Source of the DNA: Cyathus striatus | Lineage: Eukaryota > Basidiomycota > Agaricomycetes > Agaricales > Nidulariaceae | Reading direction: 5' to 3' | DNA: 64,000 bases | Assembly: GCA_025738555.1 (NCBI GenBank) | Contig: JAOVFP010000002.1 | Span: forward strand, 4,092,001-4,156,000 | In this document: piece by piece, positions 12,201 to 23,289 of the stretch | How the letters are laid out: every line of letters starts with the position of its first letter | How positions within the stretch are numbered: the first letter of the stretch is position 1 | Made by a program: the position numbers and the translations under genes | The notes under the pieces: generated by a model | Told to the model about the DNA's origin: nothing | Seen by the model: the letters and a program-made list of their open reading frames with translations, nothing else | Database searches by the model: none

Positions 12201-13337
12201 ATTATGATGGTGATAAAGGCACAATAATATGGCAACCTGAACTGGTAAAGCCATTTGAAAATGCTCCTTTGCATTTTTCTGAACCGCCGGAACACATCGA
12301 GAAAAACTTTTCAAAAGAAAATGAAATCGTTTCAGCCTTTCTTTCTAGAACATTATCTATGTCAAAAGAGAGGTTGATACGGGCGTTACAACGCTATCTG
12401 TTGGGTGGAATAGTCAGAGACACTACGGTCGTGGGGAAGTATTCAACGTTTCACGAACATGCAACGTATACCCTCGGTTACCAAGACGCTGAGACCAAAC
12501 GACTTGCGTATATGTGGGTGATCTATATACCAATAACTATGTGCGAATTTTTATCTGCCTTTTAGGTTTTGTATGATTTTAGACGGCTCCAAAACCGGCA
12601 TGACCGTTCTGCCTGAAGTTTTGGCTCAAGACGTAAAAAAGTACAATCACCGACCACCTGCTTGGAAAGAAACAGAGGAAGATCGGAAATGTTATTTTGA
12701 ACAAGGCCGCAACGATGTTAACCTCAAGAGGCCTTCATCCCTTGAAATATTTATCATGGACAAACTGCATAAACAAGCAGAGGATGAAGGTAAGACAAGA
12801 CTCGGACTCATTGATGCTACCTTCGAGCAAAAGACACGTTGTAGTGTAGACTCGGATCTAACAACTCCTTGGAGAAATGCAAAAGCCCGTAGTAAGCGCT
12901 GGATAACAGGAGGAGTTGCACGCATGCAAAATGAACTGCAAAAACTCGAAGAGCATGTCAAAGCGGTGTATACGTACCACAGGGAAGCTCTGAATAGAGG
13001 TGGCGGAGGCTCCTCTATGAAGAATGGATCCAAGTTGGCTTTTACCGGGCTACCTATTGAAGTTCGACAAGATAAATTCCGTGATCTTTCGATGAAATTT
13101 GCCTCTTATCCATCATCCGGGGAATTCCTTAGCATGTCCGACGAGGAAGTCGCAAGAGTTCGGGCCTCATACGCTTATTTATACGATACCGAGAAAAATC
13201 CGTATAAATTTACAAGATTTCCATGGGATGTAGCAATGCGAGAATTGACAGGAATCAAAGCTCGAGCTACGGGTCGCCATAAAACTGTGGCTGGTATTTT
13301 TTACGATGACTTTAACATCAAGCGTTCATACATATAA
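9232..13337 (+). CDS. Cellular RNA-dependent RNA polymerase (QDE-1/RdRP family)
   Basis: RNA silencing enzyme that makes double-stranded RNA. The catalytic loop is intact: LAGGDYDGDKG, with the DYDGD triad-bearing motif encoded at about 12200-12214. Other family blocks are KLPYGCQYEIARLVSLGLI, GWYGGRVHFRAVL, YRFARQFGSRSFIKLKL, ICGGVFRAFFAKD, MAKWASRFALGLSNSAPG, SDAGSDMTDGAGTINKAG and VQVRIWGSKG. The last of these precedes the two-barrel catalytic core. The C-terminal part includes FCMILDGSKTGMTVLPEVLA. It is split into about 13 exons, all joinable by GT-AG introns. The first few exons (9232-9880) are poorly conserved, so the true start could be elsewhere; the stop is firm. Nothing suggests a pseudogene. 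Its partner Argonaute is in the same window. Confidence 0.94.
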
Positions 13338-13947
13338 ACACCACACATAGCACTCTACGACTCCCAAAACGCCAATTGTTTCCTCTAATTTCCTCTATTC
13401 ACAGATCTTGTACCCAACAAATGTATATTTTTAGTCTTGCGACTAAGTAATATTAATGTATGTGTCCAGCAACATGTTGTGACAAGGTACTTAGTACCTT
13501 CGTTTGAATTAACCACAGCCAGTTTCTTTGAATTTAGAGACCCATCGTCGGTGATTAGTTCTTAGGCTTTTCTGAACAGGCTCTTGTTATCTACGTGTAC
13601 TGTACATATACTACATACTGCCAAGCTAGCAGTTAAGTTTGAGCTAAGTGTTCGTTAGCAGTACTTAGTATCTAATACCAACAAGATGAAGTCAAGATAA
13701 GTCCATTGAGATGCCGATGGGTGTCTCCAATCCAATAAAATCATACTGGATTTAGAATCTATAGCAGTTGGAAAAAAATATCAGCGAATTATGTATAAGT
13801 AACTTTGAAGTAAGGACAGGGCGGTATTGTGCATAAACGGCTTTACGGGCTTGCAATCTCCGTGGCGGTGTGACATTTCGTGACTTGTAGGATGTCAGAG
13901 TGCCGCAGCAGCATAGTTATTGGCATTACCTATCATACAGAGTAAGT
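13338..13947. other. Intergenic spacer, RdRP to AP-1 sigma
   Basis: 610 bp with no convincing open reading frame, RNA gene or repeat. It should hold the RdRP terminator and the promoter of the sigma-adaptin gene. Confidence 0.5.
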
Positions 13948-14746
13948 ATGATTAACTACATTTTGCTGGTTTCCAGACAGGGTGTGTTTTCTCCTTAAAT
14001 CTTTTCTACATTGTTAAAGCTCTATATTATGCGACAGGAAAAGTGCGCCTCGCAAAATGGTTTACAACAATGGCTCCCAAAGCGAAAGCCAAGATCGTGA
14101 AAGATGTTACGCAACTGGTGCTGGCTCGCCGAACGAGAATGTGTAATTTCTTAGAGTATAAAGGTGGGCATACCGCTTAATTCAAAAGGTTATGATCTTC
14201 TGACAGTAAGAGTTGTATGAATTAGACACCAAGGTGGTTTATCGACGATACGCTTCATTGTTCTTTGTCTGTGGAATTGGATCTAGCGATAATGAGCTGG
14301 TGACACTGGAAATCATTCATCGATATGTGGAAGTTCTCGATCGTTATTTCGGAAATGTGAGTAGTAGTTTGCTTTGCTAAGGGACGTTTCTCATGAGATC
14401 TATAGGTCTGCGAATTGGATTTGTGAGTTACGTTTGACGGATGACGACCGTGCTCATCATGCTGTCAGAATATTCAACTTCCAGAAAGCATATGCTGTAT
14501 GTCGCTATTCAACAACTTTATTAACTTGGCTCACGTATTGCATAGATTCTGGATGAACTGATCATTGCTGGGGAACTTCAAGAATCATCGAAGAAGTCGG
14601 TGCTACGTGTGGTATGTTCCATGTGGTTTGGTATTAGCAATGGCATCACATTATCATTTATTCAATAGGTCACCCAATCCGATAGTGTGGAAGAACAAGA
14701 GAACTCAGAAGATATAATGGCTCGGTTAGGATCAAGAAGCGGTTAG
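13948..14746 (+). CDS. AP-1 clathrin adaptor complex, sigma subunit
   Basis: Small subunit of the trans-Golgi/endosome clathrin adaptor, about 160 residues. Exons join to [11 protein letters not shown], then [100 protein letters not shown] and [19 protein letters not shown]. This is near-complete agreement with sigma-1; the [20 protein letters not shown] signature separates it from AP-2 and AP-3 sigma. The start at 13948 is the only ATG that gives the conserved N-terminus, with a 34-bp first exon. I place the stop at 14744-14746 after GSRSG. A last intron reaching to about 14927 (reading SDDVEGMMTAAVLRGRV) was considered but does not keep frame. Confidence 0.93.
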
Positions 14747-16285
14747 ATAATTCCTTCCTGGTATTCGTGCATGCTGCAGGATGAGTTGTGTAACCCTCAC
14801 TCTCTACTTTAAGGTCCGATGATGTAGAAGGCATGATGACCGCGGCGGTGCTACGTGGGCGGGTGGAGGACTCTCCTGGGGAGCTACCAGAACCATCTGC
14901 GCTAGGAGCACGCCGCGCAGATACTTAGATTTCGAATTCCTTGTAAACCTCATGACTGAAATGACTTGTTAATGGATTGAGTTTTAAACTATGAATCGAA
15001 GAAATATTGACTGAAGGGGCCGATGCCGATGAGAAAACTGCATTGGACAGCTCCTCTGTTACATTTATTTCATCTAATTCTCACATGAGGCGAGACGTCT
15101 AGGTAAAAGTAGACAGGAATAGCCGTAGTCAGATGAGGAGCAGCCTCATGCCCTATGGTGGCATTTCACATTTCAGGACAGATGCCGACAGCGCTTCACC
15201 GTTCACTACTCAGCACGCTGGACTGTAAGTTGTTGGGCAGTGAGGCCTTGAGGAGCGGAGGCCTGCGGGACGGAAGTGTTTCAATTTAAAACAGCGAGGA
15301 CCGGAAGGGTCATAGCTACGTACGTGTTTTGAATTTGCCGCCTGAAAATCAAAATGACTTGGATCGGGTGGAGTCAGTCAGGTGATGCTGCAATGTGGGA
15401 GCGGAGATGCGGATTGGAAGAAAAATCAGAATGGATTATGGCAGCGGGGAAGGACTTGATTGACGCAGAACGACAATAGGTCGTGCTGCAGTTTATGGCA
15501 TTACGGTCAAGCGCTGGCACGAATAAAAATATTAGGAGGCAATGCGAGTGGTATTTGGAAAGCGAAGATAATACAGCAGAAATGGAAGACAAGCGCGCCG
15601 ACGGTCTGTTAGAGTAAGTAGTATATCATGGGGAATGTACATGTTACGTAGGAAAGTGTCGGCCGATGAAGGAAGGACCGGATAATCTGCGGGTATCCGA
15701 ATACGAGGAGCTTACAGTAACAGACTACTGAATTGTTGGCGGACAAGCCAGGTGAATGATATTCATAATTCAGGGGATAAGAGTGGAAGATGGGGACAAC
15801 TGTGGTACTTGAGCATCACTGCGGGTGTCAGAAGGCTCCTGAGATAAGAAATAGACGCGGTCAGAATGGTCTAGAGACGGACGTCGACGAGATGCAGATG
15901 GCATGTCCCAGCACGCACACGGCACCCTGGACAGCTGCACCCTGCACCCTGAGCCACGACGAACGACTCTGCCGAGTACGATGCGCCAGCCAGCCACAGC
16001 ACGAGTCACTCTCAAACTGGGGCAGTGCGAAAACGGCGCTGGCTGCAATTTGGGCACAAATCTGGACCCAAAGCACGGTCGGGAGCGATTTGGATCAGAT
16101 TCGGATTAGATTTGGATTAGATAACCAGGGCTTATCGTCCAATGGGCGACGGCGTTTTAGATTTGGTGGTATCCTGGTAAACATGAGTCAACAATTGGGC
16201 CCAAAAGTCACCCGACCTCCAACGCTTCTTCCTTCTTAAATCACATCCCATCCCTCTCCAATCTTAATCTCTCTCTTCTCCAGCC
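14747..16285. other. Long spacer before glutamine synthetase
   Basis: 1.54 kb without a recognisable gene on either strand; open frames here are short and lack codon-like or family signal. It is likely the 5' regulatory region of the glutamine synthetase gene. A pyrimidine-rich leader (cttctctctcttctccag type) precedes its ATG. The length is unusual for this gene-dense window. Confidence 0.5.
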
Positions 16286-17582
16286 ATGGCTAACAGATAC
16301 AATAATGACCTCCTCGCCCCCTACCTCGCTCTCCCCCAGGGCGACAAGGTCCAGGCTGAATGTCTGTTCTCCCCCCTCTCCAAAACTTTTTTCTTCTCGT
16401 GCTGACCTCTCGCATAGACGTCTGGATCGACGGCGATGGCGGTCTTCGCTCAAAGACGACGGTTCGTGTCAACCAGCCCTCATATTCTCACACGTCATCA
16501 TCTTAATCCATCCTGCTTCCTTAGACTGTCAGCAAGAAGGTCACGGATATTGGTCAACTTCGAACCTGGGACTTCGATGGTTCTTCCACCAACCAAGCTC
16601 CCGGCCATGACTCCGATGTCTACCTCCGTCCTGCTGCCATCTTCAAGGATCCTTTCCGCGGTGGAGACAACATTCTCGTCCTCGCTGAAACGTATAACAA
16701 TGACGGTACCCCCAACAGGACCAATTTCCGTCACCATGCTAAGAAGGTTATGGATCAGGCAAAGGACGAGGAGCCATGGTTTGGTCTCGAGCAAGAATAT
16801 ACTCTATTCGATGCCGATGGCACTCCTTTCGGCTGGCCCAAAGGTGGCTTCCCTGGCCCTCAAGGCCCCTATTACTGCGGTGCTGGTGTGTGCTACACTG
16901 TTCATCGATAATCTGCGCCTCTTCATCGGCTTATTCCGTATACAGGTACCGGTAAGGTCTTCGCTCGCGACCTCATAGAGGCTCACTATCGTGCTTGTCT
17001 ATATGCCGGTATCAACATTAGCGGTATTAACGCTGAAGTGATGCCTTCCCAGTGGGAATTCCAGGTCGGTCCATGTGAAGGTATTTCCATGGGTGACCAT
17101 CTCTGGATGGCTCGATACCTCCTTGTCCGCATCGCCGAACAGTGGGGAGTCAAAGTCTCCTTCCACCCGAAGCCTCTCCAGGGTGACTGGAACGGCGCAG
17201 GATGCCACACAAACTACTCCACCAAAGCTATGCGCGAGCCCGGAGGCATAAAAGTTATTGACGCAGCCATTGAGAAACTCGGCAAGAGACACGACGAACA
17301 CATAGCTGTCTACGGTGAAGACAACGATTTGCGCCTAACTGGTCGCCATGAAACTGGTCATATTGGTGCATTCAGCTCCGGTGTCGCCAACCGTGGCGCT
17401 TCAATTCGTGTTCCTCGTCACGTCGCCGCGCAGGGCTACGGATATCTCGAGGACAGGCGACCTGCCTCCAACATCGGTATGTTTTCATTATTCCCTAACT
17501 TTCGCCTTGCTTAGTATTATCCGTGATAGATCCCTACCGTGTTACCAGCATTATTGTGGAGACCACCTGCCTCGGCGCTTAA
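16286..17582 (+). CDS. Glutamine synthetase (GSII)
   Basis: Makes glutamine from glutamate, ammonia and ATP in the cytosol; about 355 residues, the normal eukaryotic length. Visible motifs are [40 protein letters not shown], the metal-binding [48 protein letters not shown], and [10 protein letters not shown] near the glutamate site. It ends [17 protein letters not shown]. Introns lie after codon ~26, after SKT, after CGAG and after PASNI, each restoring frame. The start at 16286 gives the standard opening for basidiomycete enzymes ([20 protein letters not shown]). The next 271 bp lead directly to the transposon nest. Confidence 0.97.
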
Positions 17583-18019
17583 TCACTTCATTATTGCTTT
17601 TTTTCACATTGTATGGAAGGGGACGTAGATTAATGCAGATCACTGGATTCACTATCGGACATGTATCGGCGACAACTATTAGCAGACAAATAAAGATTGT
17701 AATTTCGTATGGGAGCAAATTGGTGTGAAGTTTTCCATTATGTAAGACAGTATTTTGCTATTTTTTTGAGTAGTTGGGTGCGTGACGATGTCATGTGCTC
17801 ATCATAACAGACCCGTCGTGACAACTTGAGTTGAACAATAATAACGCGTCAGCTAGACCGGTAGCCGGTCGGTATCGTGACAAGTCACGTTATATGAACG
17901 ATTGTATCGTATCGATACTTATACCGACCGTAGACCGGAGGCCGGTCTGCCTATCCTGGGAACGAGATCACGCTTTTTTTCACGTGAGGACGCGTGGGCT
18001 ATCTCGTTGATAGGCAGAC

Positions 18020-19468
18020 TAGCGTTGGGGAACAAACCTCTGGCGCTACAACAAATAGGTAACTTACCTAAAAAAAATTCGGCCAAATGTAACAAATGTA
18101 AGTTACATAAGCACGTGATTTTAAATATAACACGTGATTACGTCCAAGCACCAATCCGTACGTACTACAATGTATCCTCTTCATCATCTCCCTTAGTCCC
18201 CTTACCATTTTAAAGTAAATGATTTCAGCTACAATAATATGCTAAAATTATGTGTATACGACAAGAAATGAGCGAGCTATGAGGCTTGGAAGATAGGCAG
18301 CCAAACATGTGTGAATTTTACATTTTTGCCAAAACTCACCACTTTGCCGAACATCAACTAAGTAAGTTATAGCTCCTGGCCATCACTTCCTGACTTTCAA
18401 AGTCCGTTGGCTGAGCCTTACGTTCCTTCACGGTTTCATGTAAGTTACATGAGTGGCTTGGAATCTTGCCCAGTATGCGCTGAGCGCTTGAAGGCACTTG
18501 ATTGCTTACGCCTGGTGACGTTCGGAATACTTAGGTGGCGTTTACTTAAATGTATTAATATTCCTGTGCGGTCGAATGTGGGCACCTCGGAGACTAAGCA
18601 ACCGGCGAAGGCCATTATGAAAACAGCAATAAAGTGTAACTTATTGCCGCAGGCCCGGCCCACAACAATATTAGGGGAAGTCAAACCTGGCGATACAAAG
18701 ATACGATACAATTGAACGGTGAAACGATACAACTTCCCACAGATACAGCTGAAGAGTTACATCATTGCAAGATCCAAGTAAACACTCAGTTGGCGATTCA
18801 GAATTTGAATTTTCCCGTCATTGTGCATTCTGCATTGCTCACCGACACTGATGTTAACACTACTTTTACCTTGTAATTGCTCAATAGTGCCCTTTCATGT
18901 TGCTGTTGTTCAGATATGCAAGGCATGATTAAAGGAATTGTTGTGGAAGCAGCAGAAAACACTATCTCTATCTAATGAATACCTACAATTGCAGAACATT
19001 GTCCATTCAGGCTCATGTTAACAGAGTTCAGCCTCCGACCTAACTTGGCTAAGACCAAGGTCCAAGACGTCCAAGTATCGCCTATCTTCATATTTGTATT
19101 GGGGGTTGTCAAACCTAGGACGATACAAAATGATGTTCACATGATACAACTATTTTCTTGGCATCACAAAACACTGAGGTTTGACTTCCCCTATTATAAT
19201 AGAATCATAACCAAATTATACATGTTCATACCATGTAACACATAATGACTTATCATACATTGTCAATTCATAGCTTACAATCCAACTTCATTGATTGGCG
19301 GTCAATTTTTTTTACCATAGTTTTTGATTTTTGAGGATCATGTGATGGAGGTTTGTTACATTTGTTACATGCCAATTTCTGGGAGATGTAACAAACTAGT
19401 AAGTTACTGTTACAAACTATGTTATTTACATGCAAGTAAGTTACATGCCAGTTTGTTCCCCAACCCTA
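18020..19468. mobile_element. hAT-like non-autonomous element, 8-bp TSD
   Basis: 1449 bp with ends TAGCGTTGGGGAACAAAC and, inverted, TAGGGTTGGGGAACAAAC (17 of 18 match). It is flanked by an exact 8-bp duplication, aggcagac (18012-18019 and 19469-19476). TAGNG-type ends with an 8-bp duplication define hAT elements. Both subterminal regions are full of short repeats such as TGTAACAAA and GTAAGTTACAT in both orientations, as expected for hAT transposase binding sites. No transposase ORF is present. It sits in the left arm of the second element. Confidence 0.85.
18672..19193. mobile_element. Possible fourth-level TIR element
   Basis: The sequence TAGGGGAAGTCAAACCT at 18672 recurs inverted at about 19177-19193. 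A degenerate direct copy of the left end, with the following gatacaa-rich stretch, lies near 19105-19165. This looks like a ~520-bp MITE inside the hAT-like element, but I see no target duplication, so it may instead be an internal part of that element. Confidence 0.4.
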
Positions 19469-20160
19469 AGGCAGACCGGTCAAACTCGTTAAGGTTTTGG
19501 TGTAGCATTCCTTACCCTTTGCCTTCCCCAAATGCTCCTCCCTCCCTCATGTACAATATACCCTATTATTCTTCAACATACATACAGTATTAGTTCCTGT
19601 ATATATTTCAGAGAAAATATTAGGTGTAATAGTGGAAAAAGGAGCAGTGCATGAGCTCTGAATTGAAACCAGTACAATACTGCTATAGTAGGCTGTTACA
19701 TTATTGCCCCACATATTTTACAACTTTTTCATGATATTTCAACATTTTAACCTCACATAGATCTTTCTTATGAGTCCTTAGATGTTTTTGATGTCCCAGT
19801 CAGGTCCCACAGTGGGGGACAGAGGTGGGACAGCGTAAGGAACGATATACTAAAACGTCAACGAGTTTGACCGGACCGTCTATCGACGAGATACCCCACG
19901 CCAGTCATGTGACGCCAGCGTGATCTTGTTTTAGACGGTTCGGCTTCCGGACTATACCGACCGGTCCAACTGGTCAGATTTGAAGCGTCTGTCCCTTACG
20001 TCCCCAAAAATTTCCTTTTTTGGATTCTCGGCTCTCTCCTGCATCGCGCTGACTCTTTCCATTCTCTGTGCTCCTCTCCTCCCCCTCCTCCGTTCTCCCC
20101 TCCTCCGTTCTCCTCTTAGGTACTCTGCGTTTGTTTACCACTTCCATCAATTACTATTTC

Positions 20161-20457
20161 TATGAGTCTCGTCAACCTCTCATTGCCTGAAATTCGAGCG
20201 CTTTCAACCATATAAGATGCAAAATCCCTAGTTGAGCAAGCTATTCCTATTGAGCGAAGACTACGCGATGAATTTTGGAGCAAGTACAACGAGAAACACA
20301 TTCCGCATGAACTCAAAGCCTGTCTTTTGGTATTCGTGGCCTCAAATGGAGTGAGTGATAGTACCTCGGGAGTTTCAGATGAAGGCGACACTTGCCCTGT
20401 TGGCTGGAAAGGTCTCTCTGGTGGATGTCGGTACAGGGTTAGTTTGAGAGGGCAATG
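20161..20457 (+). pseudogene. ORF fragment inside the outer element (broken by one stop)
   Basis: From an ATG near 20162 the frame reads MSLVNLSLPEIRALSTI, then a TAA, then continues in the same frame for about 80 codons (for example VEQAIPIERRLRDEFWSKYN and HELKACLLVFVASNGVSDS). It has good codon-like composition but no domain I recognise. It lies between the inverted repeats and converges with the minus-strand ORF. I infer a captured fragment of a host gene; the family is unknown. Confidence 0.45.
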
Positions 20458-21052
20458 GTATTCATGATATCAAAAAACTTCTCGCCACTATCCTTGTAGA
20501 AACGAGATCTGTAGAAGCTGTATTCGATGTTATTGTCGTCAAGGATGTGTTGGATGAGGTCAAATAGACCAATAGAATCTTCTTTCAAGATATCCAATGC
20601 AGCATTTACTTTCTCTGTGATGTTCTTTCTTGGTGCTCGCCTTTTGGGTGAATCAGGTGGTATTAGCTCATGCAGTGTGCTAAACAATCTTCTAGTATGA
20701 CGTAGGGAGGCTAAAGGTGAACAAACCGGTTCTCCTGGTTCCCACTTGCCGGTGGTGGTGCATTTCCAATTTCCCTTCCGCCTATCCCATGTTTGCCTTT
20801 CCCCCCTCCTCTTCCTCCTTCCTTCCTTCTATCTCGTCCCTGAGCATGACCTGAGCTCCTTCCATCACTAGAAGAGTGGAAGCGAAAACGCTGTGTAGCT
20901 TGCCACTGTTCTGGTGGTTTGCAATTGGGCTGAATATTGCATGGCTGGGTAACGTCGCTGAGCACAACTTGTTGCTCGTATGAGGCCAAACGAGGTCTTT
21001 TGCGCGAGGGCCTATGCTTGGGCAAGGAAGCAGTATCTTGATCCGAGGGCAT
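20439..21052 (-). CDS. Unknown ORF inside the outer element
   Basis: The frame starts at MPSDQDTASLPKHRPSRKRP, right at the inner edge of the right inverted repeat. It runs through a basic, Gly/Arg-rich linker. A 36-bp intron (near 20677-20712) would fuse it in frame to RLFSTLHELIPPDSPKRRA, then a helical stretch with LDILKEDSIGLFDLIQHILD and ends IMNTIALSN; about 195 residues in all. The helical part is reminiscent of N-termini of a large Agaricomycete family of unknown function, but I cannot name it. It has no transposase motif. The short intron is an assumption; the alternative is two separate open frames. It may be a captured gene fragment expressed from the element. Confidence 0.4.
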
Positions 21053-21626
21053 GAGGAGAGAGCGGAGGAGGGGAGAGTGGAGGAGGGGAGAACGGAGGAG
21101 GGGGAGGAGAGGAGCACAGAGAATGGAAAGAGTCAGCGCGATGCAGGAGAGAGCCGAGAATCCAAAAAAGGAAATTTTTGGGGACGTAAGGGACAGACGC
21201 TTCAAATCTGACCAGTTGGACCGGTCGGTATATCGATACGATACAATCGTTCATATAACGTGACTTGTCACGATACCGACTGGCTACCGGTCTACGCGTC
21301 AGCATTGAATCTTCCAATTAGGGCGTTTCACGATGGGATTTTTAAGTGTTTTTTCGTTGTTTTTTAGTTTCATTTTTGGTTGTTTTTCGAAGTTCTGAAA
21401 GTTCCGAAAACGGTCGGAAAAAACAAAGTTGTAAAAAACGCAACCTGCAGAAGGAGCTCCAGAGTTGGTTTTGCATCGTTTTTCAACTCGTTTTTTCATG
21501 GTCTCGATCACGTGTATTATATTACAAAAACATCCACATTAATTGATTTATTATTATTAGTAAATTTTAATTCCATTCTGATGCGGTTGAACCCAGAGAA
21601 ACCCTATCAGCCCAATATCAGCCAGT

Positions 21627-23120
21627 ATGCCCCCAAAAAAGAAAAAACAAGACAGCGACGACATATCAAACAGTAAGAAAGGCAACAAGCAACAAGATAA
21701 AAGTACTAAAGAGAAGAAGGCTCGTGAGCCCAGCCTGCCTTGGGAAAAGAACAAGGACTGGACAGTGCGAGCACTCACTTACCTCACTGATAATCCTACA
21801 CTCCGTATAAAGCTCTTCAGTGACTCCACCAGCAAGGCTAAAGAAGAAGGGAGGCGCAAAGTTAGTAATGCAGATGGGAGGGCAGTTCAGTTCAAAAATC
21901 TTGCAATACACATCTTCAGTGGCATCGACGAGTACAAGGCAGATGTGGCCCTCAACCCAACAAGATATACAAAGTCAACACAGCAGCACTTTGCAAGGTA
22001 CGAGAGTTAGTTACTCACCTGTAAGACTATATGGATAACTGGACTGTACGATTAAAGATTGAAGACACAGTATGTTGGCTATTGCAAGGAACTTAAGACG
22101 ACAGGAGGTGGACTTCTTGAAGGAGAGGCCTATACAAATGTATTCGGTAAGTTCCAAAATACATAACGTTGATGATTTAACTGCTGATGGATGAATCAGA
22201 TAAAATCACTGCTGAATGGGAGTTCTTTCCTACCCTGCATGGATTCTGGTGTGAATTGCCAAACTACAATCCAATTGGAGTTAGCAACTCGTTGCCTTGC
22301 CAGAATCATGCACAACGAGCAGCAGATCTCTTTCATCCAAAGGCCACATCACCATCACCAACACCAGGCATTGGTGATGCACCACAATTTGAGTGGGATG
22401 GCTCTGATGATGGAGCAGCTGATACCAGTGATATTGAGCACGATGCTTACACACTGAACACTGAGGAAGATGGTGGCGACAGGACTAGCAGTGGAGCCTC
22501 AGGATGGGGTGATGAAGACGAAGATACTGCCAGTGGAATAAATGAAGTGTGTATGCGGTTGAATCAATTTTGTGTATTACTTACCTGAGAACTTCTAGCG
22601 AGTTGATCCTCCTGTTCAAACCCCAGCTTCACATAATTCCAACACAACTAGACGTATCTCTGATACCCCAGTATCTGGGTTTCCCTTGCCTCCTACTAGT
22701 ACCCAAACCAAGAAGGAGAAAGGAGCGAAGTACTCCATCCGTTCTGCTACACCCATGCGCAGTGCTGCCAGTACCAGTACTAAAAAGAGAACAGCACTTG
22801 ATACTTTTGAGGAGGACCAAGCTGCAGAGAAAGCCATTGAGGACCAACGCCAGAGAGACCGACATTTGTATCGTATGAAGAAACTGGAGTTGGATGAGCA
22901 AAGGTTTGCGGCAAAGAAGCGAAAGATGGAGTTGGAAGCAACAAGGAACGAGAAGCGAGATCAGCAGTTTGACATGTTGATGTCGATGATGATGAATAAC
23001 CACGGTGGCATCAGTAGCAGCCCAGTAATGCCGACTTCTCTTCCCTCGCATCACAATGGCTTTATGGACACCCCTACCACTGCACACACTACCAGTCAGC
23101 TTTCTCTTGTTTCTCCTTAG
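21627..23120 (+). CDS. Harbinger Myb/SANT-like DNA-binding protein
   Basis: Second protein of PIF/Harbinger elements; in characterised systems it binds DNA and helps bring the transposase to the nucleus and to the ends. The N-terminus is basic (MPPKKKKQDSDDISNSKKG). The Myb-like region follows: LPWEKNKDWTVRALTYLTDN, PTLRIKLFSDS, QFKNLAIHIFSG and LKTQYVGYCKELKTTGGGL. The centre is acidic and Ser/Thr-rich. The C-terminal part is a charged coiled-coil-like helix (EDQRQRDRHLYRMKKLELDE, RFAAKKRKMELEATRNEKRD) followed by Met-rich sequence. Introns at about 21996-22062, 22148-22199 and 22548-22598 all restore frame. No stops or shifts were found. Confidence 0.85.
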
Positions 23121-23289
23121 CACTACAATACCGAACAGATGTTTCTTCCATTGTCTGAAGACATATCCGGAATCTCATCTATTGTAGCAGTTCCAAAGGC
23201 CCAGGGTTCCTTAATGGCAGAACTTAATGATATTCACAAGGACAGTTACATATAGTTGTCGGTACTCTTTTATTCTACTTGCATAACTG

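Larger units (their letters stand above)
17931..19954. mobile_element. Second TIR element, inserted in the outer element's left arm
   Basis: Ends read TAGACCGGAGGCCGG on the left and, inverted, TAGTCCGGAAGCCG on the right; they resemble the outer element's ends. The 9-bp target duplication taccgaccg is exact (17922-17930 and 19955-19963). Removing the element restores the left arm so that it matches the right arm of the outer element. Its arms (17931-18019 plus 19477 to ~19525, and ~19825-19954) are inverted but imperfect copies. Without the hAT insertion it is about 567 bp, too small for a transposase, so it is a non-autonomous MITE-like relative of the outer element. Confidence 0.85.
17854..21294. 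mobile_element. Outer TIR transposon, non-autonomous, 9-bp TSD, carries ORF fragments
   Basis: A 3441-bp element bounded by TAGACCGGTAGCC inverted ends and a perfect 9-bp duplication (cgcgtcagc at 17845-17853 and 21295-21303). Its inverted repeats are long. The right arm is 21079-21294. The left arm is split by a later insertion into 17854-17930 plus 19964-20106. The two arms differ only by one substitution and a 4-bp indel over ~216 bp, so the copy is young. A 9-bp duplication and long inverted repeats are typical of Mutator-like elements, but no transposase is present and the superfamily is not proven. Between the arms (20107-21078) are two convergent open frames unrelated to any transposase, as in Pack-type elements that carry host gene pieces. 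Confidence 0.85.

Noticed and set aside
15374..15592. Minus-strand 72-codon frame in the spacer before glutamine synthetase
   Set aside because: No conserved motif, no splice partners, and composition like the surrounding spacer.
15770..16239. Several overlapping frames just upstream of glutamine synthetase
   Set aside because: They lie on both strands, contradict each other and match no family; better explained as a long promoter.
18672..19193. Firm call of a fourth nested transposon
   Set aside because: The inverted ends are clear but no target duplication flanks them (aacaatat versus ttataata), so it is kept only as a candidate.
19980..20165. Frame reading MKRLSLTSPKISFFGFSALS, repeated inverted at 21205
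   Set aside because: Both copies are the inverted repeats of the outer transposon; the apparent protein repeat reflects DNA symmetry.
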